Positions 7,359 through 15,587 of a DNA stretch of 64,000 nucleotides are shown in pieces (position 1 is the first letter of the stretch; each line of letters starts with the position of its first letter). Source of the stretch: an uncultured Clostridia bacterium (lineage in GTDB: Bacteria; Bacillota; Clostridia; Lachnospirales; CAG-274); contig CATLIG010000005.1 in NCBI GenBank assembly GCA_949948985.1, forward strand, positions 1 through 64,000. Direction: 5' to 3'. Under the pieces are notes generated by a model. The model made no database searches and was not told the origin of the DNA. It saw only the letters and a program-made list of their open reading frames with translations. The translations under genes were made by a program, and so were the position numbers.

Positions 7359-8387
7359 TTAAACACGTTCAGACATATAATAAAGAAGTTCTTCTGTTGC
7401 CTCCCACCCAAGACAAGGGTCTGTAATTGATTTTCCATATATGCCATCTTCAATTTTTTGATTGCCCTCTTCAATATAGCTTTCTATCATAAAGCCTTTT
7501 ATTATTTTTCTTAATGTATTATTATATTTCCTGTTATGAAGCACCTCTTTTACTATTCTTGGCTGTTCATAAAATCTCTTTTTTGAGTTTGAATGATTTG
7601 TGTCAATTATTATTGATGGATTTTCATAGCCTTTATCATAGTACATCTCAATAGCTCTTGTAATATCCTCATAATGATAGTTTGGTATATTATCCCCATG
7701 CTTGTTCACAGAACCTCTCATTATCGCATGGGCAAACGGATTTCCGCTTGTTTTTACCTCATAGCCTCCGTATACAAAATCATGAGATGACTGCGCTGCC
7801 CGAATTGAGTTAAACATTACATTTAAATCACCGCTTGTAGGATTCTTCATTCCAACAGGTACATCTATACCGCTTGCTGTAAGCCTGTGCTGTTGGTTTT
7901 CAACACTTCTGGCTCCCACCGCTATATATGTCAAAAGGTCAGCTACAAAAGGAAGATTTGAGGGATACAGCATTTCGTCCGCGGCTGTAAGGTGAGATTC
8001 AGATATTGCCCGTATATTAAGTTTTCTTATAGCGTGTATGCCTTCTACCATATTTGAGTCTTTTTGAGGGTCGGGCTGATGCATTATTCCTTTATACCCC
8101 TCGCCTGTAGTCCTTGGTTTTCCTGTATAAATACGAGGAACTATGAAAAGTGTATCTTTAACCTTTTCATTAATTTTTGCGAGTCTTGAAATATAATCGC
8201 ATACTGAATCTTCATTATCGGCGGAACAAGGTCCTATTATTACGATAAATTTATTACTTTTGCCCTCAAGAATCTCTTTGATTTCTTTATCTCTTTTATC
8301 TTTAATCTTTTTTAAGTGTGAGGGAAGAGGATTTTCAGCGACAATTTCTTCCGCAGAAGGTATTTTTCTTACATTTGTGAAACTCAT
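7359..8387 (-). CDS. aroG: 3-deoxy-7-phosphoheptulonate (DAHP) synthase, class I AroG-type
   Basis: A 342-residue enzyme joining phosphoenolpyruvate and erythrose 4-phosphate in the first step of aromatic amino acid synthesis. Family motifs are clear: IIGPCSADNE, FIVPRIYTGKPRTTGEGYKG (with the metal and PEP-site residues), GARSVENQQHR, PVGMKNPTSGD, DTNHSNSKK and DPCLGWEAT. This is the feedback-regulated AroF/G/H group by sequence, not the shorter AroA-beta group; which amino acid inhibits it cannot be told. AAGGAGTG precedes the ATG. It is a single gene with no neighbouring pathway genes. Confidence 0.94.
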   Translation of the reverse strand: MSFTNVRKIPSAEEIVAENPLPSHLKKIKDKRDKEIKEILEGKSNKFIVIIGPCSADNEDSVCDYISRLAKINEKVKDTLFIVPRIYTGKPRTTGEGYKGIMHQPDPQKDSNMVEGIHAIRKLNIRAISESHLTAADEMLYPSNLPFVADLLTYIAVGARSVENQQHRLTASGIDVPVGMKNPTSGDLNVMFNSIRAAQSSHDFVYGGYEVKTSGNPFAHAIMRGSVNKHGDNIPNYHYEDITRAIEMYYDKGYENPSIIIDTNHSNSKKRFYEQPRIVKEVLHNRKYNNTLRKIIKGFMIESYIEEGNQKIEDGIYGKSITDPCLGWEATEELLYYMSERV

Positions 8388-8573
8388 AAAAACACTCCTT
8401 ATTATTTACAGTTGAAATTTTTAAAAATATCGGATAAATGTTGTAAAAAGTGCAATAAAAAATAGGATATGATTTTTAATTGTTATTTTGTTTACATTAA
8501 TTACGGCAATTAACCAATATTTTATGATTACAGCGAAACAACAGCGGTTTTTGCAAACCTATATATACACAAG

Positions 8574-8664
8574 CGGTTTGTAAAACTTTTAGCGCAAACT
8601 GATAAAAGGATTCCTTGATATATCAGATTTTATTAAATATTAGCTGTTTATTGTTTCGTTATAG
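8574..8664 (+). repeat. Repeat family C, copy C2
   Basis: Shares TTTTAGCGC, the centre GATATATCAGATTTTATTAAAT and the right arm TGTTTATTGTTTCGTTATAG with copy C1, with a decayed left arm. Non-coding. Confidence 0.7.
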
Positions 8665-8853
8665 TAGATTATTTTATTGTTACGTTTTAAAAATTTTGTG
8701 AATTCTTTATAATCATAACTTTTATTTTATAATTAGTCAAGTTTTTAAGAATAATAAAATTTTATGGGAATTGTGTTATTTGGTAAAACTGACGAAATTT
8801 ATATTCTAAAATTATCCATTTGTTAGAAAATGTTATTAAATTTAAAACTTTAA

Positions 8854-8882
8854 TTGAATGTTTCTTTATTATTTGGTATAAT
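8854..8882 (+). promoter_or_regulatory. pfp promoter
   Basis: TTGAAT at 8854-8859 and TATAAT at 8877-8882 are spaced by 17 bp, 45 bases before the start codon. Confidence 0.65.
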
Positions 8883-8926
8883 TAGTGAAAAGTATTTATA
8901 ATTTTTATAAAGGAGGATTTTTTAAA

Positions 8927-10147
8927 ATGAAAAAGGGAAATGTTATTGTTGGACAGTCAGGAGGACCTACCTCTGTTATTAATTCAAGTCTTGCCGGAGT
9001 TTTTAAAGCTGCTAAGGACGGAGGAGTTGATAAAATTTATGGAATGAGAAATGGTATTCAGGGACTTCTTGAAAACAAATATGTTGATCTTAAAGAGTAT
9101 CTTAAGGACGGACTTGATATTGAGCTTCTTAAACGTACGCCTTCTTCTTATCTTGGCTCATGCAGATTTAAACTTCCTGAGATTTCTGAAAATGAGCAAA
9201 TGTTTAAAGATATATTTGCTATTTTAGAAAAACTTGAGGTAAAATATTTCTTTTATATCGGCGGAAATGATTCTATGGACACAACTAAAAAACTTTCCGA
9301 ATACGCTAAAGCAATTAACAGCGATATAAGATTTATGGGCGTTCCGAAAACTATTGACAACGACCTTGCTGTAACAGACCATACTCCCGGATATGGAAGT
9401 GCCGCTAAATACATTGGCAGCAGTATTAAAGAAATTATCCGAGACGGACTTGTATATAACTATCCAAGTATAACCGTTGTTGAGATTATGGGCAGAAACG
9501 CCGGATGGCTTACAGCCGCAGCCGCTATCGCTAAAGGCGATGACTGCGAGGGTGTGGATATGATATGTCTTCCGGAAGTGGATTTTGATATTGATAAGTT
9601 TTTGGCTAAAGTTGAGGAAAATAAAACAAGATCTCAGGTTATCGCTGTTTCAGAGGGTATTAAGACAAAAGAAGGTAAATATGTATGTGAAATGTCAAGA
9701 GGCGATGTTGGAACAGATTCTTTCGGACATAAAGCTTTAAGCGGTACAAGCCAGTATCTCTGCCAGCTTATCGGTGAAAAGACAGGCTGCAAGACAAGGT
9801 CTGTTGAGTTTAGTACTCTTCAGAGATGCGCTTCTCATATGGCTTCAAGAACAGATGTAGAGGAAGCTTTTATTGCCGGAAGCAAAGCTGTTGAGGCTGC
9901 TTTTGACGGTGAAACAGGAAAGGTTGTTATTTTTGAGAGAATTTCAACAGCTCCTTATCAGATGATTACTCATGTGGCTGATGTTGATAAAATTGCTAAT
10001 GTTGAAAAGAAAGTTCCTATGGAATGGATAACATCTGATGGTATGAATGTTAATGACAAGATTACAGAGTATATAAGACCTCTTATACAGGGAGAAATGA
10101 CTCAAATTATGGTAAACGGACTTCCTAAACATATTGTACTTAAATAA
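8927..10147 (+). CDS. pfp: 6-phosphofructokinase, pyrophosphate-dependent type
   Basis: A 406-residue PFK-A superfamily enzyme phosphorylating fructose 6-phosphate in glycolysis. GQSGGPTSVIN opens the phosphate-donor site. GGNDSMDT at residues 112-119 has D where ATP-specific enzymes have G, and PKTIDND at 140-146 has the lysine typical of PPi users, so diphosphate is the likely donor. MGRNAGWLTAAAA is also typical of this clade. The start at 8927 is set by AGGAGG 10 bp upstream; the frame could extend to 8885 without support. A single gene with a strong terminator. ATP use cannot be formally excluded from sequence. Confidence 0.9.
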   Translation: MKKGNVIVGQSGGPTSVINSSLAGVFKAAKDGGVDKIYGMRNGIQGLLENKYVDLKEYLKDGLDIELLKRTPSSYLGSCRFKLPEISENEQMFKDIFAILEKLEVKYFFYIGGNDSMDTTKKLSEYAKAINSDIRFMGVPKTIDNDLAVTDHTPGYGSAAKYIGSSIKEIIRDGLVYNYPSITVVEIMGRNAGWLTAAAAIAKGDDCEGVDMICLPEVDFDIDKFLAKVEENKTRSQVIAVSEGIKTKEGKYVCEMSRGDVGTDSFGHKALSGTSQYLCQLIGEKTGCKTRSVEFSTLQRCASHMASRTDVEEAFIAGSKAVEAAFDGETGKVVIFERISTAPYQMITHVADVDKIANVEKKVPMEWITSDGMNVNDKITEYIRPLIQGEMTQIMVNGLPKHIVLK

Positions 10148-10206
10148 AAATGCAGGCTGAATGATGGTTTATTTTTGCTAATGCTTATATTTATTTGATT
10201 TTAAAA

Positions 10207-10240
10207 TTTCCGGCAAAAGTTTTTCGCTTTTGCCGGAACA
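10207..10240 (+). terminator. Intrinsic terminator after pfp
   Basis: TTCCGGCAAAAG and CTTTTGCCGGAA form a 12-bp perfect stem with a 7-base loop about 60 bp after the stop. Confidence 0.8.
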
Positions 10241-10269
10241 TAATAAAATTTAATATTTACATTTTGTTT

Positions 10270-10373
10270 TATAACAAAACAATAAAAGAATGAATAGGGG
10301 ATTTTTCATAAAATATGCTATATTAAGAAATTCTTTTATTATTTTGAAATAAAAATTTTGTGAATTGTTATAA
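10270..10373 (-). repeat. Repeat family C, copy C5 (inverted orientation)
   Basis: AACAAAACAATAAAAGAA at about 10273 pairs with TTCTTTTATTATTTTG at about 10330, followed by AAAAATTTTGTGAATTGTTA, which is the complement of the left end of the other family C copies. It occupies most of the gap between pfp and the YihY gene (10148-10502), which otherwise holds the pfp terminator and AT-rich DNA. Confidence 0.65.
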
Positions 10374-10502
10374 TTTTATTATTCTTGTATAATTCCTTGC
10401 TTTTTATTGTTTTTAATTTTGTACATATCAGATAATAAAGTCGATATTAATTATTTTTAAATTATGGTTATTTTTATAAAATAGTAATGAAGGCGGTTTA
10501 TT

Positions 10503-11351
10503 ATGGGAAATGTTATAAAAAAAATTAAGTATTATAGTATGGAATTTATAAAAAAATTTGAGGAAAATGAAATTATATATTTTGCTAACGCTTTGACATA
10601 CAAACTTTTGCTTGCTATGTTTCCTTTTGTAATATTTCTTATGACGCTTCTTGGCTTTTTTGATATTGAAATAAATGATTATTTGATAAATATTATAAGT
10701 TCTATGCCCAAAGACGTTAAGGAAATATTTCTTGTTTTTATTCAGGAGGTTGTGTATACAAAAAATGTAAGTCTTCTATCGATAAGTCTTCTGATAAGTA
10801 TATTCAGTGCTTCATCCGGATTTAATTATTTTATAAAAGGTATTAATAAAGTTTTCGATATTGACGATGGCAGAGGAGTTATTAAAAAAAGGCTTATAAG
10901 TATTTTGCTTGTATTTGTTTTTTCTTTCCTCATAATCGCTTCGCTTATTTTATTTATTTTTTGTGACGCTATTGAGGATTTTTTTATTGATTTTATATCA
11001 TCCGATGATATAATAAAAGATATATTCGGTATGACGGGCTATATCATAAATGTTATAGCACTTTTTATTATTCTCATAGTTACGTTTAAAATATCATTAT
11101 ATGGAAAGATAAGGTTTAAACAGCTTGTTCCGGGAACAGTTATTGTTGTATGCGGATGGCTTTTTATGAGTAAGATTTTTAATATTTATATAAATAATTT
11201 TTCTAAGATATCCGTTGTTTATGGAAGTTTGGGGAGTATATTTGTATTGCTTATATGGATTAATATGTTGTCTGTACTCGTACTTTCGGGAAGTCAGATT
11301 AACGCTATAATATTGGAAAAAAACGCTGTTTTAAAAACAGACGATAATTGA
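10503..11351 (+). CDS. YihY/virulence factor BrkB family membrane protein
   Basis: A 282-residue integral membrane protein with about six hydrophobic spans. Family marks are the N-terminal ANALTYKLLLAMFPF (corresponding to the A-L-(S/T)-Y-x-x-L-x-x-x-P pattern), SASSGFNYFIKGINKVFDI in the middle, the GTVIVVCGWLFMSKIFNIYI segment and YGSLGSIFVLLIWINM near the C-terminus. The family was once called ribonuclease BN in error; its true function is not established. GGCGG precedes the ATG. It appears to stand alone, 98 bp before the GAF/PAS gene on the same strand. Confidence 0.88.
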   Translation: MGNVIKKIKYYSMEFIKKFEENEIIYFANALTYKLLLAMFPFVIFLMTLLGFFDIEINDYLINIISSMPKDVKEIFLVFIQEVVYTKNVSLLSISLLISIFSASSGFNYFIKGINKVFDIDDGRGVIKKRLISILLVFVFSFLIIASLILFIFCDAIEDFFIDFISSDDIIKDIFGMTGYIINVIALFIILIVTFKISLYGKIRFKQLVPGTVIVVCGWLFMSKIFNIYINNFSKISVVYGSLGSIFVLLIWINMLSVLVLSGSQINAIILEKNAVLKTDDN

Positions 11352-11449
11352 TATATGTAAAGTTATAATAAACAACATAAAAATTTATTTACATCTTTGT
11401 CTTTTGCGGTTACAGGTTATACATTTTCAGTGTATAAGGAGTTGATATT

Positions 11450-13099
11450 ATGAAATTTTATAACAAGCTTAAATTTTTTATCAGACTTAGTCTTATGTGT
11501 GCTATAATGTTTGATATGATTGTGATTTTTGAGGCGGTAATGAGAAACAATACTTATATATTGTTTTTATGTTTAATCTCAATATTTGTTTTTATTATAC
11601 CTATTTATTATACCGCTTATATTTTTGAAAAGCAAAAACAGCAGATTGATACGGATTTATATAGATATTTTGACTCTATAAAAAATATGATAAAAGGCGA
11701 CTGTGATTTTTTTGAGGATTTGCCTGATGATTTTGAGAAAGAAATTGAAAAAGATAAAGACAGAGAATTATATTATAATCTTATAAAAGAAAATAAAAAA
11801 TTGTTTTTTGAATTGAAAAATAAGGATAAGCTTCTTGACGAGATTCTTTTCTCAACGATTATCAATCGTGATACTGAAAAATTTCTTGCAGATATTATGC
11901 CTAAAATTATAAATATAACACAAAGTCAGTTTATTGTTTTTTATATGGTGAATAAAATTACAAATAAGCTTGAGATAAAGTCAAGTATAGGTTTTGGAAA
12001 AAGTATATATAGCCAGTTTGATATGAATATGGGCGAAGGTTTTTTGGGAAAGGCGGCTATTGACAATAAAGTTGTGCTTATAAAAGAAGTTAATGATGAC
12101 TCAATATATGTGACAAAAACATTTTTGGGAGATATTAAACCAAAAAATATTATAGCGGCTCCAATAAACGATATCGACGATGAGAATGATGTTTTATGTG
12201 TTTTCGCTATGGGGTCGGTATACGAGTATTCCGAAAAACATATTGCTATTGTTGAGGATATCAGAAAATATATGTCTTACGCTATTATAAACGGCACGTT
12301 TTACAATAAAAGCCTCAGGGTTACAAATGAGCTTAAATTTCAAAATCAGCTTATTCAAAATCTTAATGAAAATCTTGAATTTAAAATTAAAGAAAGAACC
12401 GGCGTTTTAAACAATATTTTCAACAGTATGGAGGAATATTTTATTATATCAGTTGATATAGATGGTAATATTAATATGATTAACGATGGAGCGGTTTCAG
12501 AGTTTGATATTATAAGGGAAGAATTTATAGGAAAAAATATGCTATCTTTGCCAAATATTGAAGCGTATATAAAAGACACTCCTTTAGACTGTATTAATGA
12601 TGTTTTAAAAAAGGGCAAGACAAAAATTACTTATACATCTGAAAGCAATAATGATAAAGTCGGTATGAGCATAGAAACGGAGGTATTTCCTGTTAAAAAC
12701 GAATACAATGAAATAACAGGAGTTACATTTGTTATGAAAGATATATCTCACAATAATGATTTTAACGTTCTGGATACCGATAAAAAACTTATTGAGTTTA
12801 TGTTGGAGGAAAGCGATGATTCTTTAATTATTATTAATGAGGAATATGAAATTGAAGGAGTAAGCAAAAATGCCGAATATCTTATAGGCATTAACAGAAA
12901 AGAAGCATATGGTATTATGGTATGGGATATATTTACGGAAAAACAAAAGGTCAGGGCTTTTGTTGATTATGCTTTTAAAAATAAAGATGCGAAAAATTTT
13001 AATACGGTCGCAGTGAATACAAAAATTAATATTAATATGAAAGTAAAGCTTATTGGCGATGAAAATGGAGACTCAAAAAAACTTATTATATATTTATAA
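11450..13099 (+). CDS. Membrane-anchored GAF/PAS sensory protein without a recognisable output domain
   Basis: A 549-residue protein. Two membrane helices at about 10-30 and 36-58 are followed by a charged coiled coil (to about 135), then a GAF-like domain (about 138-285, with GEGFLGKAAIDNKVVLI and NIIAAPIND), a second helix that reads like a signalling linker (LKFQNQLIQNLNENLEFKIKE), a PAS-like domain (about 318-435, ending VFPVKNEYNEITGVTFVMKDI) and a second PAS-like domain (about 445-535). No histidine kinase, GGDEF or methyl-accepting region follows; the stop comes right after the last domain. AAGGAG precedes the start. It may work through a partner protein, but none is adjacent. Confidence 0.7.
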   Translation: MKFYNKLKFFIRLSLMCAIMFDMIVIFEAVMRNNTYILFLCLISIFVFIIPIYYTAYIFEKQKQQIDTDLYRYFDSIKNMIKGDCDFFEDLPDDFEKEIEKDKDRELYYNLIKENKKLFFELKNKDKLLDEILFSTIINRDTEKFLADIMPKIINITQSQFIVFYMVNKITNKLEIKSSIGFGKSIYSQFDMNMGEGFLGKAAIDNKVVLIKEVNDDSIYVTKTFLGDIKPKNIIAAPINDIDDENDVLCVFAMGSVYEYSEKHIAIVEDIRKYMSYAIINGTFYNKSLRVTNELKFQNQLIQNLNENLEFKIKERTGVLNNIFNSMEEYFIISVDIDGNINMINDGAVSEFDIIREEFIGKNMLSLPNIEAYIKDTPLDCINDVLKKGKTKITYTSESNNDKVGMSIETEVFPVKNEYNEITGVTFVMKDISHNNDFNVLDTDKKLIEFMLEESDDSLIIINEEYEIEGVSKNAEYLIGINRKEAYGIMVWDIFTEKQKVRAFVDYAFKNKDAKNFNTVAVNTKININMKVKLIGDENGDSKKLIIYL

Positions 13100-13174
13100 A
13101 TAGGAGCGTATTAAACAATAAAACAGACAAGCTTTGTAATTAATAACAAATTTTTCTGTTTTGTTATGTTCTTG

Positions 13175-13290
13175 CAAAACATTTCCTGATTTTTTTGAAA
13201 TACTTGTAAAGTTCCTGCAAAAATCAGGATTCGGCTGTCAAAAAAATCTTTTGTCAGCCGTTATTACTTAGGTTATTAAACAGGTCTAAT
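13175..13290 (-). repeat. Repeat family B, copy B4 (partial)
   Basis: TTTTTTGAAATACTTGTAAAG, CTGCAAAAATCAGG, CGGCTGTCAAAAAAATC and the end AAACAGGTCTAAT match copies B1 and B3 in order. The left third has decayed or been replaced. The remainder of the gap 13100-13540 is AT-rich without genes except for the promoter at 13477. Confidence 0.65.
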
Positions 13291-13476
13291 GTTTCTTCCT
13301 GATTTTGCGTTTAAAAGACGAAACGTTTTTTATCAGGATTTTGAATAAAATATTTTTTTTCTTAATTTATCGAAATTGCTACATCTTTATTTTAAACGGG
13401 TCTTTTATAGTCAATCTTTGGATAGGTTTGTTATAAATTTGTTTTGTTGATTATTTTTTCGTGAAAAAACTGTAAT

Positions 13477-13505
13477 TTGACATAGTAAACCGATAATAGT
13501 ATAAT
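13477..13505 (+). promoter_or_regulatory. Promoter for the coiled-coil membrane protein pair
   Basis: TTGACA at 13477-13482 and TATAAT at 13500-13505 are spaced by exactly 17 bp, 45 bases before the likely TTG start. Confidence 0.7.
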
Positions 13506-13549
13506 TGTAGTAAAGCTCTATATGTTTTATTGAATGGCAGGTGGAAAAA

Positions 13550-14812
13550 TTGAGTTTTTTTAGCAATGTGCTGAACTTTATAAATAAATTTAAAAGTCAG
13601 AACAATGAGGAAAAAGAAGTTTATGAATATACGAAATTTAACGAGTTTTTATATGACGCGTCAACGGAAACCGAGCATAAAATAGTAAAACACGTTATCA
13701 TTTTATGTAATAAGGCTTTGCTGGCGTGCAGACAACGGATTTATCTTATGAGAAAAATTAAGGAATATGACGCCCGTCTTAAAGAAGTAGAGTGTTATAA
13801 TCAACTATCTGAGGAAGAAGCAAGGGAGCTTAAATCACTTATTGAGCAATTCGTATCGCTCACTAAGGAAAGAAATATTTTAAGGTATCAGATTGTTGAT
13901 TTTGACAGAGGAGTAACAAAACTTGAAAATATTGAAAACGATGCTGAAGATGCTGTTGAGAAAATGCGTGACGCTGAATATAATCAAAGAATATTTAAAC
14001 AGGATATAGGTTATCTTCAGATGGAAAAGGAAGACCTGAAAGAAGAACAGTCCAAGCTCGTTTTTGGTCTTAATTTTATTTATAAATTTAGTATCGCTAT
14101 GCTCCTTTTATTCGGTGTGGGAATTATCGTGCTTTCTTTGTCTAATATTTTTATAAAGATGACGATATTTTTTTCTCTGAGTATTATTGCTATATTGGTA
14201 ATATGCGTTATTTCCCTTGTTTATTTTTTCAGAAAGAAACTTACTTATGAGCTTAAAATTAATATAAAAAAACAGGAAAAGCTTGTTGAGATTTTAAGCA
14301 AAAAAAATGTGCTTTACTCTTATTATACAAATTTTCTTAAATATGAATATAACAAATTTCAGGTGAGAAATTCTGATATGCTCGCATCGCATATTAAAGA
14401 ATATGACAATTATAAACATCTTACATCTAGATATGATTCTATAAGAAATATTATGTATCAAACGCAGGAGCTTCTTGAAAAATTTCTTAGAAATAAAAAG
14501 ATTAATATGGACGAGGTTTCTATTGAAAAATTTGCAAATACAATCTCTATTGACGATAAAATAGAGTATTGCAAAGAAATTAACATATCGAAAGCGGAAG
14601 CGGAACAAAAGCTTAAAGAAGTTGATGAAAAACATGAAAACTTATGGAAACAGGTTGTGGATATAGGGAAAAAAGACTGGTCAGGAAAAGAAATAATAGA
14701 AAATCTTATGAATGCCTATTTGCGAGAGGCGGAAAAAATCAACGTTGAGATTGATATTGATGAAAATTATGACAGTCAAATGGAGGCGGAACTCGCCGGT
14801 GCGGGAGATTGA
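13550..14812 (+). CDS. Coiled-coil membrane protein, not recognised
   Basis: About 420 residues that I do not recognise. The first 170 are highly charged and helical (runs such as YDARLKEVECYNQLSEEEAR), then two membrane helices lie at about 180-230, then a second long charged helical region with periodic hydrophobic residues, ending in an acidic tail (IDIDENYDSQMEAELAG). The layout is a membrane hairpin with both coiled-coil arms on the same side, probably cytoplasmic. I prefer the TTG at 13550 because AGGTGG at 13539-13544 then serves as the ribosome site; GTG 13541 would overlap it. The next gene starts 6 bp after the stop, so the two probably act together. Confidence 0.65.
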   Translation: MSFFSNVLNFINKFKSQNNEEKEVYEYTKFNEFLYDASTETEHKIVKHVIILCNKALLACRQRIYLMRKIKEYDARLKEVECYNQLSEEEARELKSLIEQFVSLTKERNILRYQIVDFDRGVTKLENIENDAEDAVEKMRDAEYNQRIFKQDIGYLQMEKEDLKEEQSKLVFGLNFIYKFSIAMLLLFGVGIIVLSLSNIFIKMTIFFSLSIIAILVICVISLVYFFRKKLTYELKINIKKQEKLVEILSKKNVLYSYYTNFLKYEYNKFQVRNSDMLASHIKEYDNYKHLTSRYDSIRNIMYQTQELLEKFLRNKKINMDEVSIEKFANTISIDDKIEYCKEINISKAEAEQKLKEVDEKHENLWKQVVDIGKKDWSGKEIIENLMNAYLREAEKINVEIDIDENYDSQMEAELAGAGD

Positions 14813-14818
14813 TGCGTT

Positions 14819-15220
14819 ATGGTCGGTATTTCATTTGCTTTGATTTTATCAGGAATATTGATTTTTGCCTTTTCTTTTGTTATTAAATTTGGAAAAAAGG
14901 ATTTTGACAGGGATTTTTCAGAGGCTGTCAGAAATTTTGAAAAACAAAAAGCTCTTGAGAAATTTAATGAAAATATTGACAATCAGACAGAAAAGTCAGA
15001 TAATATAAAAGAAAATTTATATGATACATTTGAAGAGGATTTTGAAAAAACACAGTCTGAAGAAGATTTTCAGGATATGGTATATGATGAGAATTATGAA
15101 AGTGATGATGAGGACTTCGGAGAGCTTATGAAACAGTCAAAGGCATTTGTTCGTCTTGTGGGGATTGCGTTAATTGTTATAGGTGTTGTTTCTTTTTTTA
15201 TTAACGGTAATATTTTCTAA
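14819..15220 (+). CDS. Small acidic membrane protein, not recognised
   Basis: A 133-residue protein with hydrophobic helices at both ends (about 4-22 and 111-131) and a strongly acidic, low-complexity middle (for example FEEDFEKTQSEEDF and ENYESDDEDFGELM). Both termini would lie on one side, with the acidic loop on the other or forming a cytoplasmic loop. The start ATG follows the previous stop by 6 bp with only a weak ribosome site (GGGAG at about 14805), which suggests coupling to the coiled-coil gene. No family is recognised. The strong promoter 5' of the pair and absence of further genes define a two-gene unit. Confidence 0.6.
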   Translation: MVGISFALILSGILIFAFSFVIKFGKKDFDRDFSEAVRNFEKQKALEKFNENIDNQTEKSDNIKENLYDTFEEDFEKTQSEEDFQDMVYDENYESDDEDFGELMKQSKAFVRLVGIALIVIGVVSFFINGNIF

Positions 15221-15270
15221 AATTGTTTAATAATTTATCTGAAATCGTGTGATAAAAAAATCTCTTTATA

Positions 15271-15434
15271 TATAGTCAATCAACTTAAAAATAAGTAAGT
15301 TCGGCGGCTAAAAATCCTTTTTGCCGTGTTGCCGTCGGTCGGCATAGGCATTCGGCTATGCTTTCCCTTCGCCGCCTTGCAAAAATAATTTTTAGCTTGC
15401 CTCCTTTTTCTCATTTTCAAGTTGATTGACTATA
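15271..15434 (+). repeat. Repeat family A, copy A2 (164 bp, complete)
   Basis: Begins TATAGTCAATCAACTT and ends AAGTTGATTGACTATA. The inner parts of the ends also pair imperfectly (GGCGGCTAAAAAT near the left, ATTTTTAGCTTGCC near the right), and the centre holds GCATAGGCATTCGGCTATGC, a small hairpin. Length is 164 bp including flanking TA on both sides, the same as the copies at 21596 and 43256. It lies in the gap before valS (15221-15587), which otherwise holds AT-rich DNA with a family C arm remnant near 15462-15480. Confidence 0.9.
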
Positions 15435-15587
15435 TCAGGTTTTATTAAAAACATTTTATTTATTCTTTTATTATTTTGCAATTATAGTAAATGATAAATA
15501 AATTTGCCGTTTACTATAATTATTATGATATTTCTTTGCGAAACTACTAATACGTTTTACTTTTTATATACAGGAGGACTTTACTTT

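Larger units (their letters stand above)
8388..8926. other. Divergent intergenic region between DAHP synthase and pfp genes
   Basis: No gene seen. It contains repeat C2, a second C-end fragment near 8685-8712 (AAAATTTTGTGAATTCTTTATAA) and the pfp promoter. The rest is very AT-rich. Confidence 0.6.

Noticed and set aside
10503-11351. YihY protein as ribonuclease BN
   Set aside because: That old family label was a misassignment; the protein is an integral membrane protein without nuclease motifs.
15221-15587. A T-box upstream of valS
   Set aside because: The GGGTGGNACCACG core is absent; the gap is occupied by repeat A2 and AT-rich sequence.
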